DNA of 64,000 bases from positions 248,001 through 312,000 of the forward strand of contig NZ_JAKVIM010000001.1 of NCBI RefSeq assembly GCF_022601715.1, written 5' to 3'. The position numbers and the translations under genes were made by a program. The notes under the pieces were generated by a model. That model saw only the letters and a program-made list of their open reading frames with translations, was not told the origin of the DNA and did no database searches. The stretch is from Acinetobacter zhairuonensis (GTDB lineage Bacteria; Pseudomonadota; Gammaproteobacteria; Pseudomonadales; Moraxellaceae). Below are positions 56,190 to 63,619 of the stretch, in pieces (positions within the stretch are counted from its first letter, which is position 1; every line of letters begins with the position of its first letter).

Positions 56190-56266
56190 AGGCGTATAGC
56201 TCAGTTGGTTAGAGCGCTACGTTGACATCGTAGAGGTCTCCAGTTCGAGTCTGGATATGCCTACCA
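56190..56266 (+). tRNA. tRNA-Val (anticodon GAC)
   Basis: Full cloverleaf: acceptor AGGCGTA / TATGCCT (one G-T pair), D-arm GCTC...GAGC, anticodon stem CTACG / CGTAG with loop TTGACAT (GAC), T-arm TCCAG-TTCGAGT-CTGGA, discriminator A and an encoded CCA. It stands directly after tgpA and at the left edge of the accessory region, which suits a tRNA used as an integration site. Confidence 0.95.
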
Positions 56267-56289
56267 AATATAGCTGTTAATTCAGCAAC

Positions 56290-56319
56290 AAAAAGCCCAC
56301 TTCAAAAGTGGGCTTTTTG
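56290..56319 (+). terminator. Terminator after tRNA-Val
   Basis: A 13-bp stem (core AGCCCACTT / AAGTGGGCT) with a CAA loop and Ts. Confidence 0.9.
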
Positions 56320-56390
56320 TTTTCGGGTAACTTTCGGGGAATGAAATATTTTCCTACTGTTAATAACTCGCCCATTTAAATTTAAAAACG

Positions 56391-56424
56391 ATGACTAACG
56401 GTAGTTAATTTGCTCCAGTTTTGG
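56391..56424 (-). pseudogene. Remnant of an integrase 3' end (repeat copy 1)
   Basis: 34 bases nearly match 56847-56880 (five differences, all transitions). Read on the minus strand it gives PKLEQINYR and a stop, against PKPERISYR and a stop in copy 2. A stop lies just upstream in frame, so only the end of the gene is left. Confidence 0.55.
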
Positions 56425-56541
56425 GCTACATGATAACTATTAAAAGAATATGCTTTAATGCATAAAGTCTATTTAGTCCCAAAGTGGATTTAAATAAGCT
56501 CATTAAAGTTGGGATTAGATTTCATTTGGAAAATTAGAAAA

Positions 56542-56793
56542 ATGCTTAAGAAAAATTCACCAATTTTAATGCTAATAATTATCGTAGTAGGCGCACTAAT
56601 TTACTCTGTGAATGGCGGCAGTAATCTATTTCTGAGAAAACCATCTATGGTCGATTCGAAGTGTTATGGCGTTGATGTTCCCGCATCAATTAAGTACCAC
56701 AAAGCAGAATTATTCTGCTCATGTATTCAAGTAGGTGGGCATGTGAGTAAAGAAGAAAATTATAAATATTGTTTAGGTAGATTTAGTGAGTAG
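56542..56793 (+). CDS. Small membrane-anchored hypothetical protein
   Basis: 83 residues from MLKKNSPILMLIIIVVGALIYSV; the frame opens earlier at a TTG. One N-terminal helix, then a ~60-residue domain with four cysteines (SKCYGVDV, ELFCSCIQVGG, YKYCLGRF). This fits an exported, membrane-tethered disulfide domain. Not recognised. It is enclosed by the two integrase 3'-end copies, so it was probably carried by a mobile element. Confidence 0.6.
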   Translation: MLKKNSPILMLIIIVVGALIYSVNGGSNLFLRKPSMVDSKCYGVDVPASIKYHKAELFCSCIQVGGHVSKEENYKYCLGRFSE

Positions 56794-56850
56794 ACCTAAA
56801 ATGTACCAAAGCTGATGATCCATTTAATGAAAGCATCAGCTTTGGCATGA

Positions 56851-57180
56851 CTAACGGTAGCTAATCCGCTCTGGTTTTGGCGCTTCGTGACCTTCTAAAT
56901 AGTGGTCGGTCATCTTCACATTTGCATGCCCAGCCAGTGCTTGTGCGTACTTTTTCCCATACTTTTGCGTAATGTTATAAATACCCAAGGCACGTAAGTC
57001 ATGCAGTGATGGTCGTTGGTTTGGCCCTAAATGATAAGCACCAGACAAGACCCAATACTTCTTAAACTGCTTGGTAATATGATCTTCCGTTACTGCAAAA
57101 TGATGCAGTTTCGCATTACGGATTTGTTCATTAATGCATTCTGGTCGAGTTGCAATAAGGTAAGGGTAGTGCAACTTCAT
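56851..57180 (-). pseudogene. C-terminal fragment of a tyrosine-recombinase integrase
   Basis: About 109 residues remain. The catalytic arginine is in RPSLHDLRALGIY (about residue 62), the histidine region is LAGHANVKMTDHYLEGHEAP (about 83-102) and the tyrosine nucleophile should be in DHYLEGH. This is the last third of a phage-type integrase; the SAM-like DNA-binding and first catalytic parts are missing, with AT-rich unrelated sequence upstream. It marks an old integration next to tRNA-Val and cannot be active alone. Confidence 0.85.
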
Positions 57181-57687
57181 AGAATGCTCTACACATTACA
57201 GCACAACTTCTCTTAGCTCTGGATGCATATCTACTTCATAAACACAGGCTTATCGTGATTCAGCGATATTCATTGCTGTAAGGTCATTAAGGTGCGTAAT
57301 CGGTGTTATTGCTGTTCAACACATTTTGATTACAAGCTGTGATACTTGGATTGAATCCATGCTTGAGTAAGGTTTAAAAATGGATGAAAGTGCAATGTTC
57401 AATAATTTATCTACTTGAACGGTGCAGATCACTAAATTATCTACTAATACAATTAATTATATGAAATGTAACTAATACAAGTCAGTTACTTATTGAGAAA
57501 AACTTGCATTTAAAGGGAAGATGGTTAATATGTCTTAGGAGTGATTGAAGTTTAATTGATAAAATATTGATGGAATTTACTCCAAACTCAGCATTTCGAT
57601 CAACAAATTATTTAGGATCGATTGTCTTATAAGCTCATATTCAGGTTGGGCTTTTCTATTTATAAAACTATTACAAAAGGGATTATT
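57181..57687. other. Gap in the accessory region
   Basis: 507 bases without a credible gene. A terminator-like hairpin (AAGCTCA / TGGGCTT, then Ts) lies at 57632-57658. TTATCTACT occurs twice near 57408 and 57437. No integrase N-terminal sequence could be found here. Confidence 0.45.
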
Positions 57688-57912
57688 ATGTATTTTTTAT
57701 TGAAAGAAGATTCGCTTCAGTCAAATCGGAAAATATTTGTGACTGGTGGTCTTGGAGCCGATTATCGAGATCCATCAATAACAACCCGATACGTTACGCA
57801 TAACGTTGAGGAGGCATTGAATTTTAAAACGCCTGAAGATGCCGCTCAGTTTTTATGTCGGGGTTATGTCGTAGCTAAACGAGAAGCAAACGATATTTTC
57901 ATACCTGTATAA
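57688..57912 (+). CDS. Small hypothetical protein
   Basis: 74 residues from MYFLLKEDSLQSNRKIF, chosen because AAAAGGG lies upstream; the frame opens earlier. Mixed alpha/beta with KTPEDAAQFLCRGYVVAK near the end, which resembles a small conserved phage or island domain, though I cannot name it. A GAAA-tetraloop terminator follows, which supports expression. Confidence 0.62.
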   Translation: MYFLLKEDSLQSNRKIFVTGGLGADYRDPSITTRYVTHNVEEALNFKTPEDAAQFLCRGYVVAKREANDIFIPV

Positions 57913-57920
57913 CAAAGAAG

Positions 57921-57950
57921 AAAAGCTCATCGAAAGATGGGCTTTTTTTA
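57921..57950 (+). terminator. Terminator with GAAA tetraloop
   Basis: Stem AAAGCTCATC / GATGGGCTTT (one G-T pair), loop GAAA, then a T-run. Confidence 0.88.
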
Positions 57951-58032
57951 TTGGTCATTAATTCTTTTTTTTGTAAGAACAATAGGTTTAAAGTGAAGTA
58001 CTTCATTATAAAAGCAGCAGGGGATAATCCAA

Positions 58033-58269
58033 GTGAGTGATATCAATTTAGATTTCTTAGATGAAACATTAAATCAGAATGAAAAGAAGAAAAGGAAAAT
58101 TAAGAAAATACGTATTGGTTATAAGCTTTATGAGAAATTTATGGGAGATCATAAATTTGCTGAAGAGGTGGTTAATTCGGCATTAGATCTTGATAAGCGT
58201 TGTTATCGTGGAATAAAGATAAAGATTACACATGATGATTATGAGCTTACTTTTTTAACAAATGATTAG
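58033..58269 (+). CDS. Small Lys-rich hypothetical protein
   Basis: 78 residues from a GTG, with AGGGG about ten bases upstream. An acidic N-terminus (LDFLDETLNQNE) is followed by a basic run KKKRKIKKIRIGYKLYEKF and a mixed second half. The basic patch may bind nucleic acid. No family recognised. Confidence 0.55.
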   Translation: MSDINLDFLDETLNQNEKKKRKIKKIRIGYKLYEKFMGDHKFAEEVVNSALDLDKRCYRGIKIKITHDDYELTFLTND

Positions 58270-58295
58270 TAATTTCTATTTAATTATCATTTTGT

Positions 58296-58418
58296 GAGAA
58301 TTTAACCGATATTTATCTTGTGTGAATATTCATATTTTGGCAAAATTGCGACGAATTTCTCGCGCTGGAAGTTTCCAGAGTTTGGTCTGCTTTATCACCC
58401 ATAGAGCAGGCCTTTTTT
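58296..58418 (+). ncRNA. Candidate small RNA ending at an orphan terminator
   Basis: No gene ends before the strong terminator GGTCTGCT / AGCAGGCC-TTTTTT (58384-58418). Just before it is a second perfect hairpin, CTGGAA-GT-TTCCAG (58365-58378). The left boundary is a guess. This layout suits a short structured transcript, though decay of an old gene is possible. Confidence 0.35.
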
Positions 58419-58473
58419 ATAGCGGCTCCTTTCATTCGTAGTCTTTAAAATTGAATGCCGACACCCAATGCGC

Positions 58474-58507
58474 GATTAGAGCTCGGTCAAGTGATCGGAC
58501 TTTTTTG
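58474..58507 (+). terminator. Second orphan terminator-like hairpin
   Basis: GCTCGGTC pairs with GATCGGAC imperfectly around AAGT and TTTTTT follows. No gene ends before it. Confidence 0.4.
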
Positions 58508-58555
58508 TTCTTAGGAATGTTACAAGCAAATCAATCTAGAATCGATTGATCGTCG

Positions 58556-58561
58556 TATAAT
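58556..58561 (+). promoter_or_regulatory. -10 box (TATAAT) before the 85-residue gene
   Basis: Consensus TATAAT. Transcription would start close to the first ATG of the frame, so the ATG at 58597 is favoured as the true start. Confidence 0.5.
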
Positions 58562-58596
58562 ATAAAATGTTAATGGCGAATGATTTGAGAATAAAA

Positions 58597-58854
58597 ATGA
58601 CGACTCAAAAATCACATTGGTATATGGTTAACTTGAATTTCTTACAAGACAGTAATCCAATTCCTAAGAACCACGTGGTGTTCCTTCCGATGGAAGAAAA
58701 ATATGAAAATATTAATGCATCCATGGTTAAGCAATTTTCTATGCTGGGAAAAGATTGGTTAGAGAATAATGGTCATTCACATATTATGGACATCTTTACA
58801 ACCAGTATTACTTATTTAGGCTTCATGTCTAATGAAGAGTTTTATACGGAATAA
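58597..58854 (+). CDS. Small hypothetical protein
   Basis: 85 residues from MTTQKSHWYMVNLNFLQD; ATGs at 58567 and 58573 are too close to the -10 box. The content is mixed, with KNHVVFLPMEEKYENIN and SHIMDIFTTSITYLGFMS. No signal, helix or known motif. It is one of several short plus-strand genes with their own terminators in this region. Confidence 0.55.
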   Translation: MTTQKSHWYMVNLNFLQDSNPIPKNHVVFLPMEEKYENINASMVKQFSMLGKDWLENNGHSHIMDIFTTSITYLGFMSNEEFYTE

Positions 58855-59022
58855 GCTTCTTGGTCGTAATTCTAGTTCACTTTAGGAAGATCAAAATTGG
58901 ATGAAATGATCAAAAATGTTGAGCTCTTATCAGCCTTTAGTCTTGTGCCATTGAAGGATATATAGAGATATCCGAATATTAATATATATTGTTTAGCTCT
59001 TTAGGTAACAGACGGTACAAAT

Positions 59023-59232
59023 ATGTTCATAAAGGTAAACGACATTATCGTTAATTCAGATCTTATTCAATATATGGAAGTGAAGAGTGATGGTCCATTT
59101 AGTGTAAGTATTCAATTTAATGTAGGTAGCGTAAAAAGAATAAAGTTTAAGAGTCTACGAGAACTGAATGATTTTCTGGGAAAGCTGAATGAAGAAGATC
59201 CTTCAGGTTTCGTTTATGCAAATGCTGTATAA
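59023..59232 (+). CDS. Small hypothetical protein
   Basis: 69 residues. The first part, FIKVNDIIVNSDLIQYMEV followed by VSIQFNVGSVKRIKFKSLRELNDFLGKL, has the strand-turn-strand-helix order of small beta domains often seen in phage or plasmid proteins. Not recognised. A terminator follows within 20 bases. Confidence 0.6.
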   Translation: MFIKVNDIIVNSDLIQYMEVKSDGPFSVSIQFNVGSVKRIKFKSLRELNDFLGKLNEEDPSGFVYANAV

Positions 59233-59248
59233 ATAAAAGATGAAAAGA

Positions 59249-59273
59249 GCTCACCTCTTCAGGTGGGTTTTTT
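59249..59273 (+). terminator. Terminator after the 69-residue gene
   Basis: Stem CTCACCT / AGGTGGG with a short loop, then six Ts. Confidence 0.85.
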
Positions 59274-59785
59274 ATAGGATTTAATCTACCTTGTCCGATG
59301 CTGGATTGCGAAGTTGCTCAGGAACTTTGTTTAGTCTATTTCTTGGTGTATCGCTAAAAGTACATGTTGCAGAGTAACTTATGAGAACAGTGAATAATGA
59401 AACTGAGCAGCATATAGAACAATAATACGCAAGATATTCATAAATCTATAAACCAAAAAGAATATTACTATTAGGCTGATTCGTAGCTGTAATGAAGTAA
59501 TTGAATGAGCTTCAATATGTTGTTGCTGCATTGAGGAACCATTAGTGCTCACTTGATAACAATCAGCAGTTTAAAACATCGAAAGGCTATGCCGTGTTTT
59601 GCATTTGCTACAGATTACTCAATGCATATTAATTATGTACATGATCAAGCTATGTACTAGATTTTGTAGGTGAATGGTTATAGATAGTAATAAGCGATAA
59701 TTCTTTATGTACCACACTTATTATCATAGAAACATTTGATGTTTGATTTTAAGATTATGATTTTAAATGCTTTATAGTTTTTTGA

Positions 59786-59808
59786 AAGCCCTACATATGC
59801 GAGGGCTA
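59786..59808 (-). terminator. Terminator after the 96-residue gene
   Basis: On the minus strand AGCCCT / AGGGCT with a 10-base loop, followed by a T-containing tail. Confidence 0.7.
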
Positions 59809-59828
59809 TACAATCAGAATCTTATTTT

Positions 59829-60119
59829 TTAGAGTAACCAACTATCTTTTTTTTCGATATCAATATATTCCCAAGTTTGCTTAAGTCCTTTTTCATGAAA
59901 TCTAAGGGTGAATGGTTTGTTCGTAATTATTTCAGTAATATCATTTTTATAAGAAATTATAACATTTGCCATAATTTCCTTTTGATCATTTAAATAAAAG
60001 TTAATTTCAGGTTTAGGTTCTTCTACAAAGTAACAATTTTCTGGAAGGAAGACCATGGCTTTGGCTGCATCAATTGCATTCATCCGGTCGTGCTCAGAAA
60101 AGAATGTATCAAAATTCAT
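59829..60119 (-). CDS. Small hypothetical protein
   Basis: 96 residues. The N-terminal helix (FFSEHDRMNAIDAAKAMVFL) is followed by strands (INFYLNDQKEIMANVIISYKND, KPFTLRFHEKG). No signal or membrane helix. It is the only minus-strand gene of this part of the island and has its own terminator. Function unknown. Confidence 0.6.
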   Translation of the reverse strand: MNFDTFFSEHDRMNAIDAAKAMVFLPENCYFVEEPKPEINFYLNDQKEIMANVIISYKNDITEIITNKPFTLRFHEKGLKQTWEYIDIEKKDSWLL

Positions 60120-60451
60120 ACTGATTAACCCCGATTTATATCGTTTTCTTTATTGTAAATGATAGTTTTAAAAATGATATATATTTAACACTTTTACATA
60201 TAAAAGATGATTGGTATGCAATATTAATTTATTATGTTAAGTATATTGATTGAAATAAATAATTATTTTTAAAGAAAATTTTCTATACGATTATGCTTTT
60301 AGATCCACCGTAGTTTGCTACATCAAGTAAGAGCCAATCTAAAAGTTATTTTTATAAAATAGGCAATTGTCTAAGTTACAATTAATTTATTGTGATATAG
60401 GTCACACTTTTGTATTATTCGATCTCATTTACTGGTTCTTATGGGTGGATT
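60120..60451. other. Intergenic region with the CRP-type site
   Basis: 332 very AT-rich bases separating divergent small genes; the only clear element is the TGTGA-N6-TCACA site. Confidence 0.5.
60391..60406 (+). promoter_or_regulatory. CRP/Vfr-type binding site, TGTGA-N6-TCACA
   Basis: TGTGA TATAGG TCACA is a perfect CRP/Vfr consensus. It shares the flank TCACACTTT with the site at 24416. It is centred ~53 bases before the probable start codon at 60452, a distance suiting an activator site. Confidence 0.65.
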
Positions 60452-60643
60452 ATGATCATTTCTGATGGCGAATATGTATTCCCTGAACGCGCGAATACTT
60501 TTAAAGCTTTCCTTAAGAAATACCTATTTGAATTGGATGGTGAGCATTTGCTTGAAGAAAAAACTTTTGTGTATGACATTGAAGATGATGAATTTCTTGA
60601 ATCAGAGATTCAGGCATTTTATACACTTTGGTCTCCAAGCTAA
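60452..60643 (+). CDS. Small acidic hypothetical protein
   Basis: 63 residues from MIISDGEYVFPERANTF; the frame begins earlier at a TTG (60410). It is acidic in the second half (YDIEDDEFLESEIQAF). No known motif. A perfect CRP-type site lies upstream and a terminator downstream, so it is probably a regulated gene rather than chance. Confidence 0.6.
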   Translation: MIISDGEYVFPERANTFKAFLKKYLFELDGEHLLEEKTFVYDIEDDEFLESEIQAFYTLWSPS

Positions 60644-60655
60644 GTAAACTGAATT

Positions 60656-60679
60656 AAACCGCCTTTAGGCGGTTTTTTA
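60656..60679 (+). terminator. Terminator after the small acidic gene
   Basis: Stem AACCGCC / GGCGGTT with TTTA loop and a T-run. Confidence 0.9.
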
Positions 60680-61067
60680 TTATAAAATATATGTACTTAT
60701 ACAATTAAATGTAAATAATTACTTAAGATTCTTATTTGTTATGCTAAAGAGCTGTAGATGAACCTAGTTGCAAGGAAGCTATTTTTTCCTTAGGTGTGAA
60801 ATTCTTAAAAATAATCCAGATTGAATCTTTTGCTTGATATAAAAATGCGAGGGCCTATCTCGTTCAAGCTAGATAGAGCGAATAATAGTAAAGACCGATA
60901 AAATGGAACGGATACTTTTAGTTGAAATAATGAAAATGTGTTGATGACTGTTATCAATAAAAAAAGACCAAATTTTATCTTGCTCTATATGAAATTTTTG
61001 CTAACAAGCTGATTTATAGATTATTTTTTTGCTATACTCCCGAAGCTTTTTTATACATGACAATTTT
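60680..61067. other. Gap before the DUF2147 gene
   Basis: 388 bases, no coding frame. A small hairpin CTATCT / AGATAG is at 60855-60876, and TATACT at 61033-61038 is a likely -10 box for the next gene. Confidence 0.45.
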
Positions 61068-61523
61068 ATGAAATTTAGAATTTTAATTGCTTCGACTTTG
61101 TTATTGGGTTCAACACAATTTGTAGCGGCTATGCCTGTAGATCCCTTATTAGGCTCGTGGAAGGTCATAGATGATAAAACGGGTCATTACATTTCAGAAG
61201 TCGCTATCCGCAAAAATTCGAAAACTCAATTGTATAGTGCTTCAATTATGAAGTCATATGCACTACCAGGTATAGCAGCTTCAGACGTTTGTAATAAGTG
61301 CTCAGGAGCTATGAAAAACAAGCCACTGTTTGGTTTAGAGGTTATGACTAACTTGCAAGAATCAGCAAAAAATAAATTTAATAGTGGTACTTGGGTGAAT
61401 CCACAGAATGGTGTGGTGTATACCATTGGTGCTGATTTGAGCAATACTGGTGATCAAATGAAAGTATATGGAAAGTCTAAAAGCGATAACTCCACTACAA
61501 GTATGACGTGGAAAAAGTTTTAA
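61068..61523 (+). CDS. DUF2147-family secreted protein
   Basis: 151 residues from MKFRILIASTLLLGSTQFVAA, a signal peptide with cleavage before MPVDPLLG. The mature part shows the DUF2147 pattern: PLLGSWKVIDDKTGHYISEVAIRK near the start, a central CNKCSG pair, and FNSGTWVNPQNGVVYTIGADLSNTGDQMKVYGKS near the end. The family is periplasmic or surface-linked, with a lipocalin-like fold proposed, and no firm function. The hairpin GTTACAGC / GCTGTGAC follows at 61541-61564. Confidence 0.85.
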   Translation: MKFRILIASTLLLGSTQFVAAMPVDPLLGSWKVIDDKTGHYISEVAIRKNSKTQLYSASIMKSYALPGIAASDVCNKCSGAMKNKPLFGLEVMTNLQESAKNKFNSGTWVNPQNGVVYTIGADLSNTGDQMKVYGKSKSDNSTTSMTWKKF

Positions 61524-62023
61524 GGATCAAAACTATAAAAAGTTACAGCTCGTTCGGGCTGTGACTTGAATTGTCACCTATAGGTTCTATTAAATGAGGA
61601 TTTGAGGTATAGCTGACAGTAAAATGATAATTGCGTAATGTAGAAGCATGTTCAGAAAGACAAAATCACTTTGTATATCGACTAAGATTATGTTGATCAC
61701 TTTCATCAGTATCTACTAAAAATATTATTGTAGAAAGGACATGTAAATCAGGAAGATAGAAGTTATAGATTTGTTCTGGATTTTTTTAAAGTTCTATAAA
61801 ATGGTCATAATTCACCTTCCTGAGACTTTAAGGTTAGCTCAATCAATTCAAGCTTCTAAATAATTATATATATAAAAAACAGTGATAATTGATTCTTCGT
61901 GTTGGTAATCGGTCTTTTGAATAATTATTTGGCTAGATGTTTTCTAGAAATACTTGAAAGTGGTTGGATTATTTTTACTCACTTTGTTAGATTAGAAAAT
62001 GCGAATAACAACAAGGTCATATC
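61524..62023. other. Gap between the DUF2147 and barrel genes
   Basis: 500 AT-rich bases; apart from the hairpin at 61541-61564 nothing is recognisable. Confidence 0.45.
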
Positions 62024-62686
62024 ATGAGAAAATTATTTTTCTTTGGGGTCGTAGGTTTAATGATAGGTGCAGCAAATGCAGCCCAGACTCAGGAAAAGCC
62101 GTTACAACTACAAGATGTTGAACCTGCGCCGATGGGGGAACCAGTTCAAGCGCAACCTGTCAAACTAGAGCAAACACAATACAATACTCAACTTCATCAA
62201 AGAGGTGTGATCTATTTAGGCTATGCAGGTTCTCAAATAGACTCAATCTACCTCGATGAAGATAAAAGCCATCATGGTGTAGATATTGGTTATGCTGCTG
62301 AATATATCGATAACGTCAATTACGGAGTAGGTTATACCTATCAAGCTTCTTCAGATTGGGAGTATTCGGAAGTTTACGCAAAATTAGGTTATCGTTTTTT
62401 TGAGAGAAATGCGCATTACGCAGCAACTTCTTTAGGTGTAGGTTATGTGTGGGGTGATGCCAAAGATTATAATATTGATACTGAGTACTTTTCTGTCCCA
62501 ATAGAGCTTGAGTTAGGGCATTATGTTCAGCCTAATTTCGCCATTTATGGGACATTAGGCTACAAATGGTTATTTAATCAGGATGTAGACCTGTGTGCTA
62601 ATGGCGAGTGTGCCTCGGCTGATGGTATAGATGAATTAGATCTTGATGGTCTGACGTATAAATTAGGTATGAAATATCACTTCTAA
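62024..62686 (+). CDS. Small outer-membrane beta-barrel protein
   Basis: 220 residues. Signal peptide MRKLFFFGVVGLMIGAANA, then a proline/glutamine-rich linker (about 20-55), then alternating amphipathic strands (GVIYLGYAGSQIDSIYL, HGVDIGYAAEYIDNVNYGVGYTYQ, SEVYAKLGYRFFER, SLGVGYVWGD, FAIYGTLGYKWLF, LTYKLGMKYHF). It ends in phenylalanine, the usual signal for barrel insertion by BAM. It resembles an 8-stranded OmpA/OmpW-size barrel; its role is unknown. Confidence 0.8.
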   Translation: MRKLFFFGVVGLMIGAANAAQTQEKPLQLQDVEPAPMGEPVQAQPVKLEQTQYNTQLHQRGVIYLGYAGSQIDSIYLDEDKSHHGVDIGYAAEYIDNVNYGVGYTYQASSDWEYSEVYAKLGYRFFERNAHYAATSLGVGYVWGDAKDYNIDTEYFSVPIELELGHYVQPNFAIYGTLGYKWLFNQDVDLCANGECASADGIDELDLDGLTYKLGMKYHF

Positions 62687-63042
62687 GTGACCTTGATTGA
62701 TCATTTTTAATCAGTCATAACAACCATAATAAAACCCTGCAAGTGTAGGGTTTTATTTTATCCCTTGCTTGTCGAAAAAGAATCAGTAAGAGTATGTTGA
62801 ATATTAGTAATATTTAATCCCCAACATTCAACATTAAATACAATGACGGACGGTGTAAAAAACGTAATTGTAAAAAAACTTATTATTAAGCCTTTCTGGT
62901 GATTAAGTTCATATTTATGGAGCAAGGACTTTAGTCAAAAGATGAAAGTTATTCATATTGTTCATTCTTGTACAATTTAATGTGAACCATGAATCATTTT
63001 AGTGTATATTTTATCAATAAGTAAAAACTGTACTTTATAATA
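62687..63042. other. Gap between the barrel gene and the small membrane protein
   Basis: 356 bases; holds the terminator at 62731-62760, otherwise no frame or structure that I can support. Confidence 0.45.
62731..62760 (+). terminator. Terminator after the barrel gene
   Basis: Stem AAAACCCTGC / GTAGGGTTTT with an AAGT loop, then Ts. Confidence 0.88.
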
Positions 63043-63228
63043 ATGAAGAAGTTACTCATCCCATTTTTTATCGTGATGGTTTGCATCTTGGGTTTTAGTG
63101 TATACCATGAATCTGAAGCTAGGCAAAAGCAGAAAATTGATCGTTTAGTGAGCGAAGCACATAGCTCATTACAGCAGATTGAAGCCGATGTGCACTCAAA
63201 AAAAATTTTAATAAAAAAAGATCAATAG
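63043..63228 (+). CDS. Small single-pass membrane protein with coiled coil
   Basis: 61 residues: MKKLLIPFFIVMVCILGFSVY is a membrane helix or uncleaved signal, followed by a charged helix (ARQKQKIDRLVSEAHSSLQQIEADV) with heptad-like spacing. No family recognised. Possibly an inner-membrane scaffold microprotein. Confidence 0.6.
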   Translation: MKKLLIPFFIVMVCILGFSVYHESEARQKQKIDRLVSEAHSSLQQIEADVHSKKILIKKDQ

Positions 63229-63336
63229 CTGTATGAATTCATTTTTGTAATTAAAGATTTAAATTTACTTTTCTTCAATTTTTAGGCGCTAAGTCTCTGT
63301 AGTTTAAAAATTCTAGAAACAATGAGAAAATCAATA

Positions 63337-63345
63337 TGTTATAAT
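63337..63345 (+). promoter_or_regulatory. Extended -10 promoter
   Basis: TG-T-TATAAT, an extended -10 element; no good -35 is needed. Transcription would start near 63352. Confidence 0.5.
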
Positions 63346-63351
63346 TCAGAC

Positions 63352-63440
63352 CGAATTCAATGAAATGTTTATGTTTTTTATTTAAGTTATTGATTTAAAG
63401 AGTATAAATGGTAAGGCTGCATATTTTATGCAGCTTTTTT
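63352..63440 (+). ncRNA. Candidate ~90-nt transcript or attenuated leader
   Basis: From the extended -10 promoter to a clean terminator (GCTGCATA / TATGCAGC, then six Ts) there is no convincing gene. It may be a small RNA, or a leader that terminates early upstream of the purine permease. Confidence 0.35.
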
Positions 63441-63441
63441 C
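63416..63441 (+). terminator. Terminator upstream of the NCS2 permease
   Basis: Stem GCTGCATA / TATGCAGC with a TTT loop and TTTTTT, about 180 bases before the permease start. Confidence 0.85.
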
Positions 63442-63619
63442 GTTTACTCGTTGGTAGTATTTCATGTTTTATATCGTGGACTCCCATATTTAGCTTAGAA
63501 AAAAGCATCAGATATTTGGCATACCCATTGCTTAAAATTTTGATATTTAAATGGCGAAAAGTTTATTTTTTAGCCTAGGTTCGAATTTTAGCATCATGTT
63601 TTTTTACAGGGGCGAGGTC

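Larger units (their letters stand above)
59233..59828. other. Gap in the accessory region
   Basis: 596 bases; besides the terminators at its two ends I see no coding frame, tRNA-like or repeat structure. Confidence 0.5.
63229..63619. other. Upstream region of the NCS2 permease
   Basis: 391 bases. It holds an extended -10 promoter (TGTTATAAT, 63337-63345), a strong terminator hairpin (63416-63440) and the ribosome binding site of the permease gene. See the candidate short transcript. Confidence 0.5.

Noticed and set aside
57400..57450. Repeated TTATCTACT resembling transposon-end repeats
   Set aside because: Only two short copies in an AT-rich stretch, with no transposase or target duplication.
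60205..60245. Sequence ending TTATGTTAAGT, similar to one arm of a XerC/XerD dif-like site
   Set aside because: The other arm does not match at the required spacing, so no pdif module is supported.
63408..63578. 56-codon plus-strand frame starting just before the terminator at 63.4 kb
   Set aside because: It runs through a strong terminator hairpin and has no coding character.
63441..63619. Purine riboswitch before the NCS2 permease
   Set aside because: The conserved loop-loop and core bases of the purine aptamer were not found.
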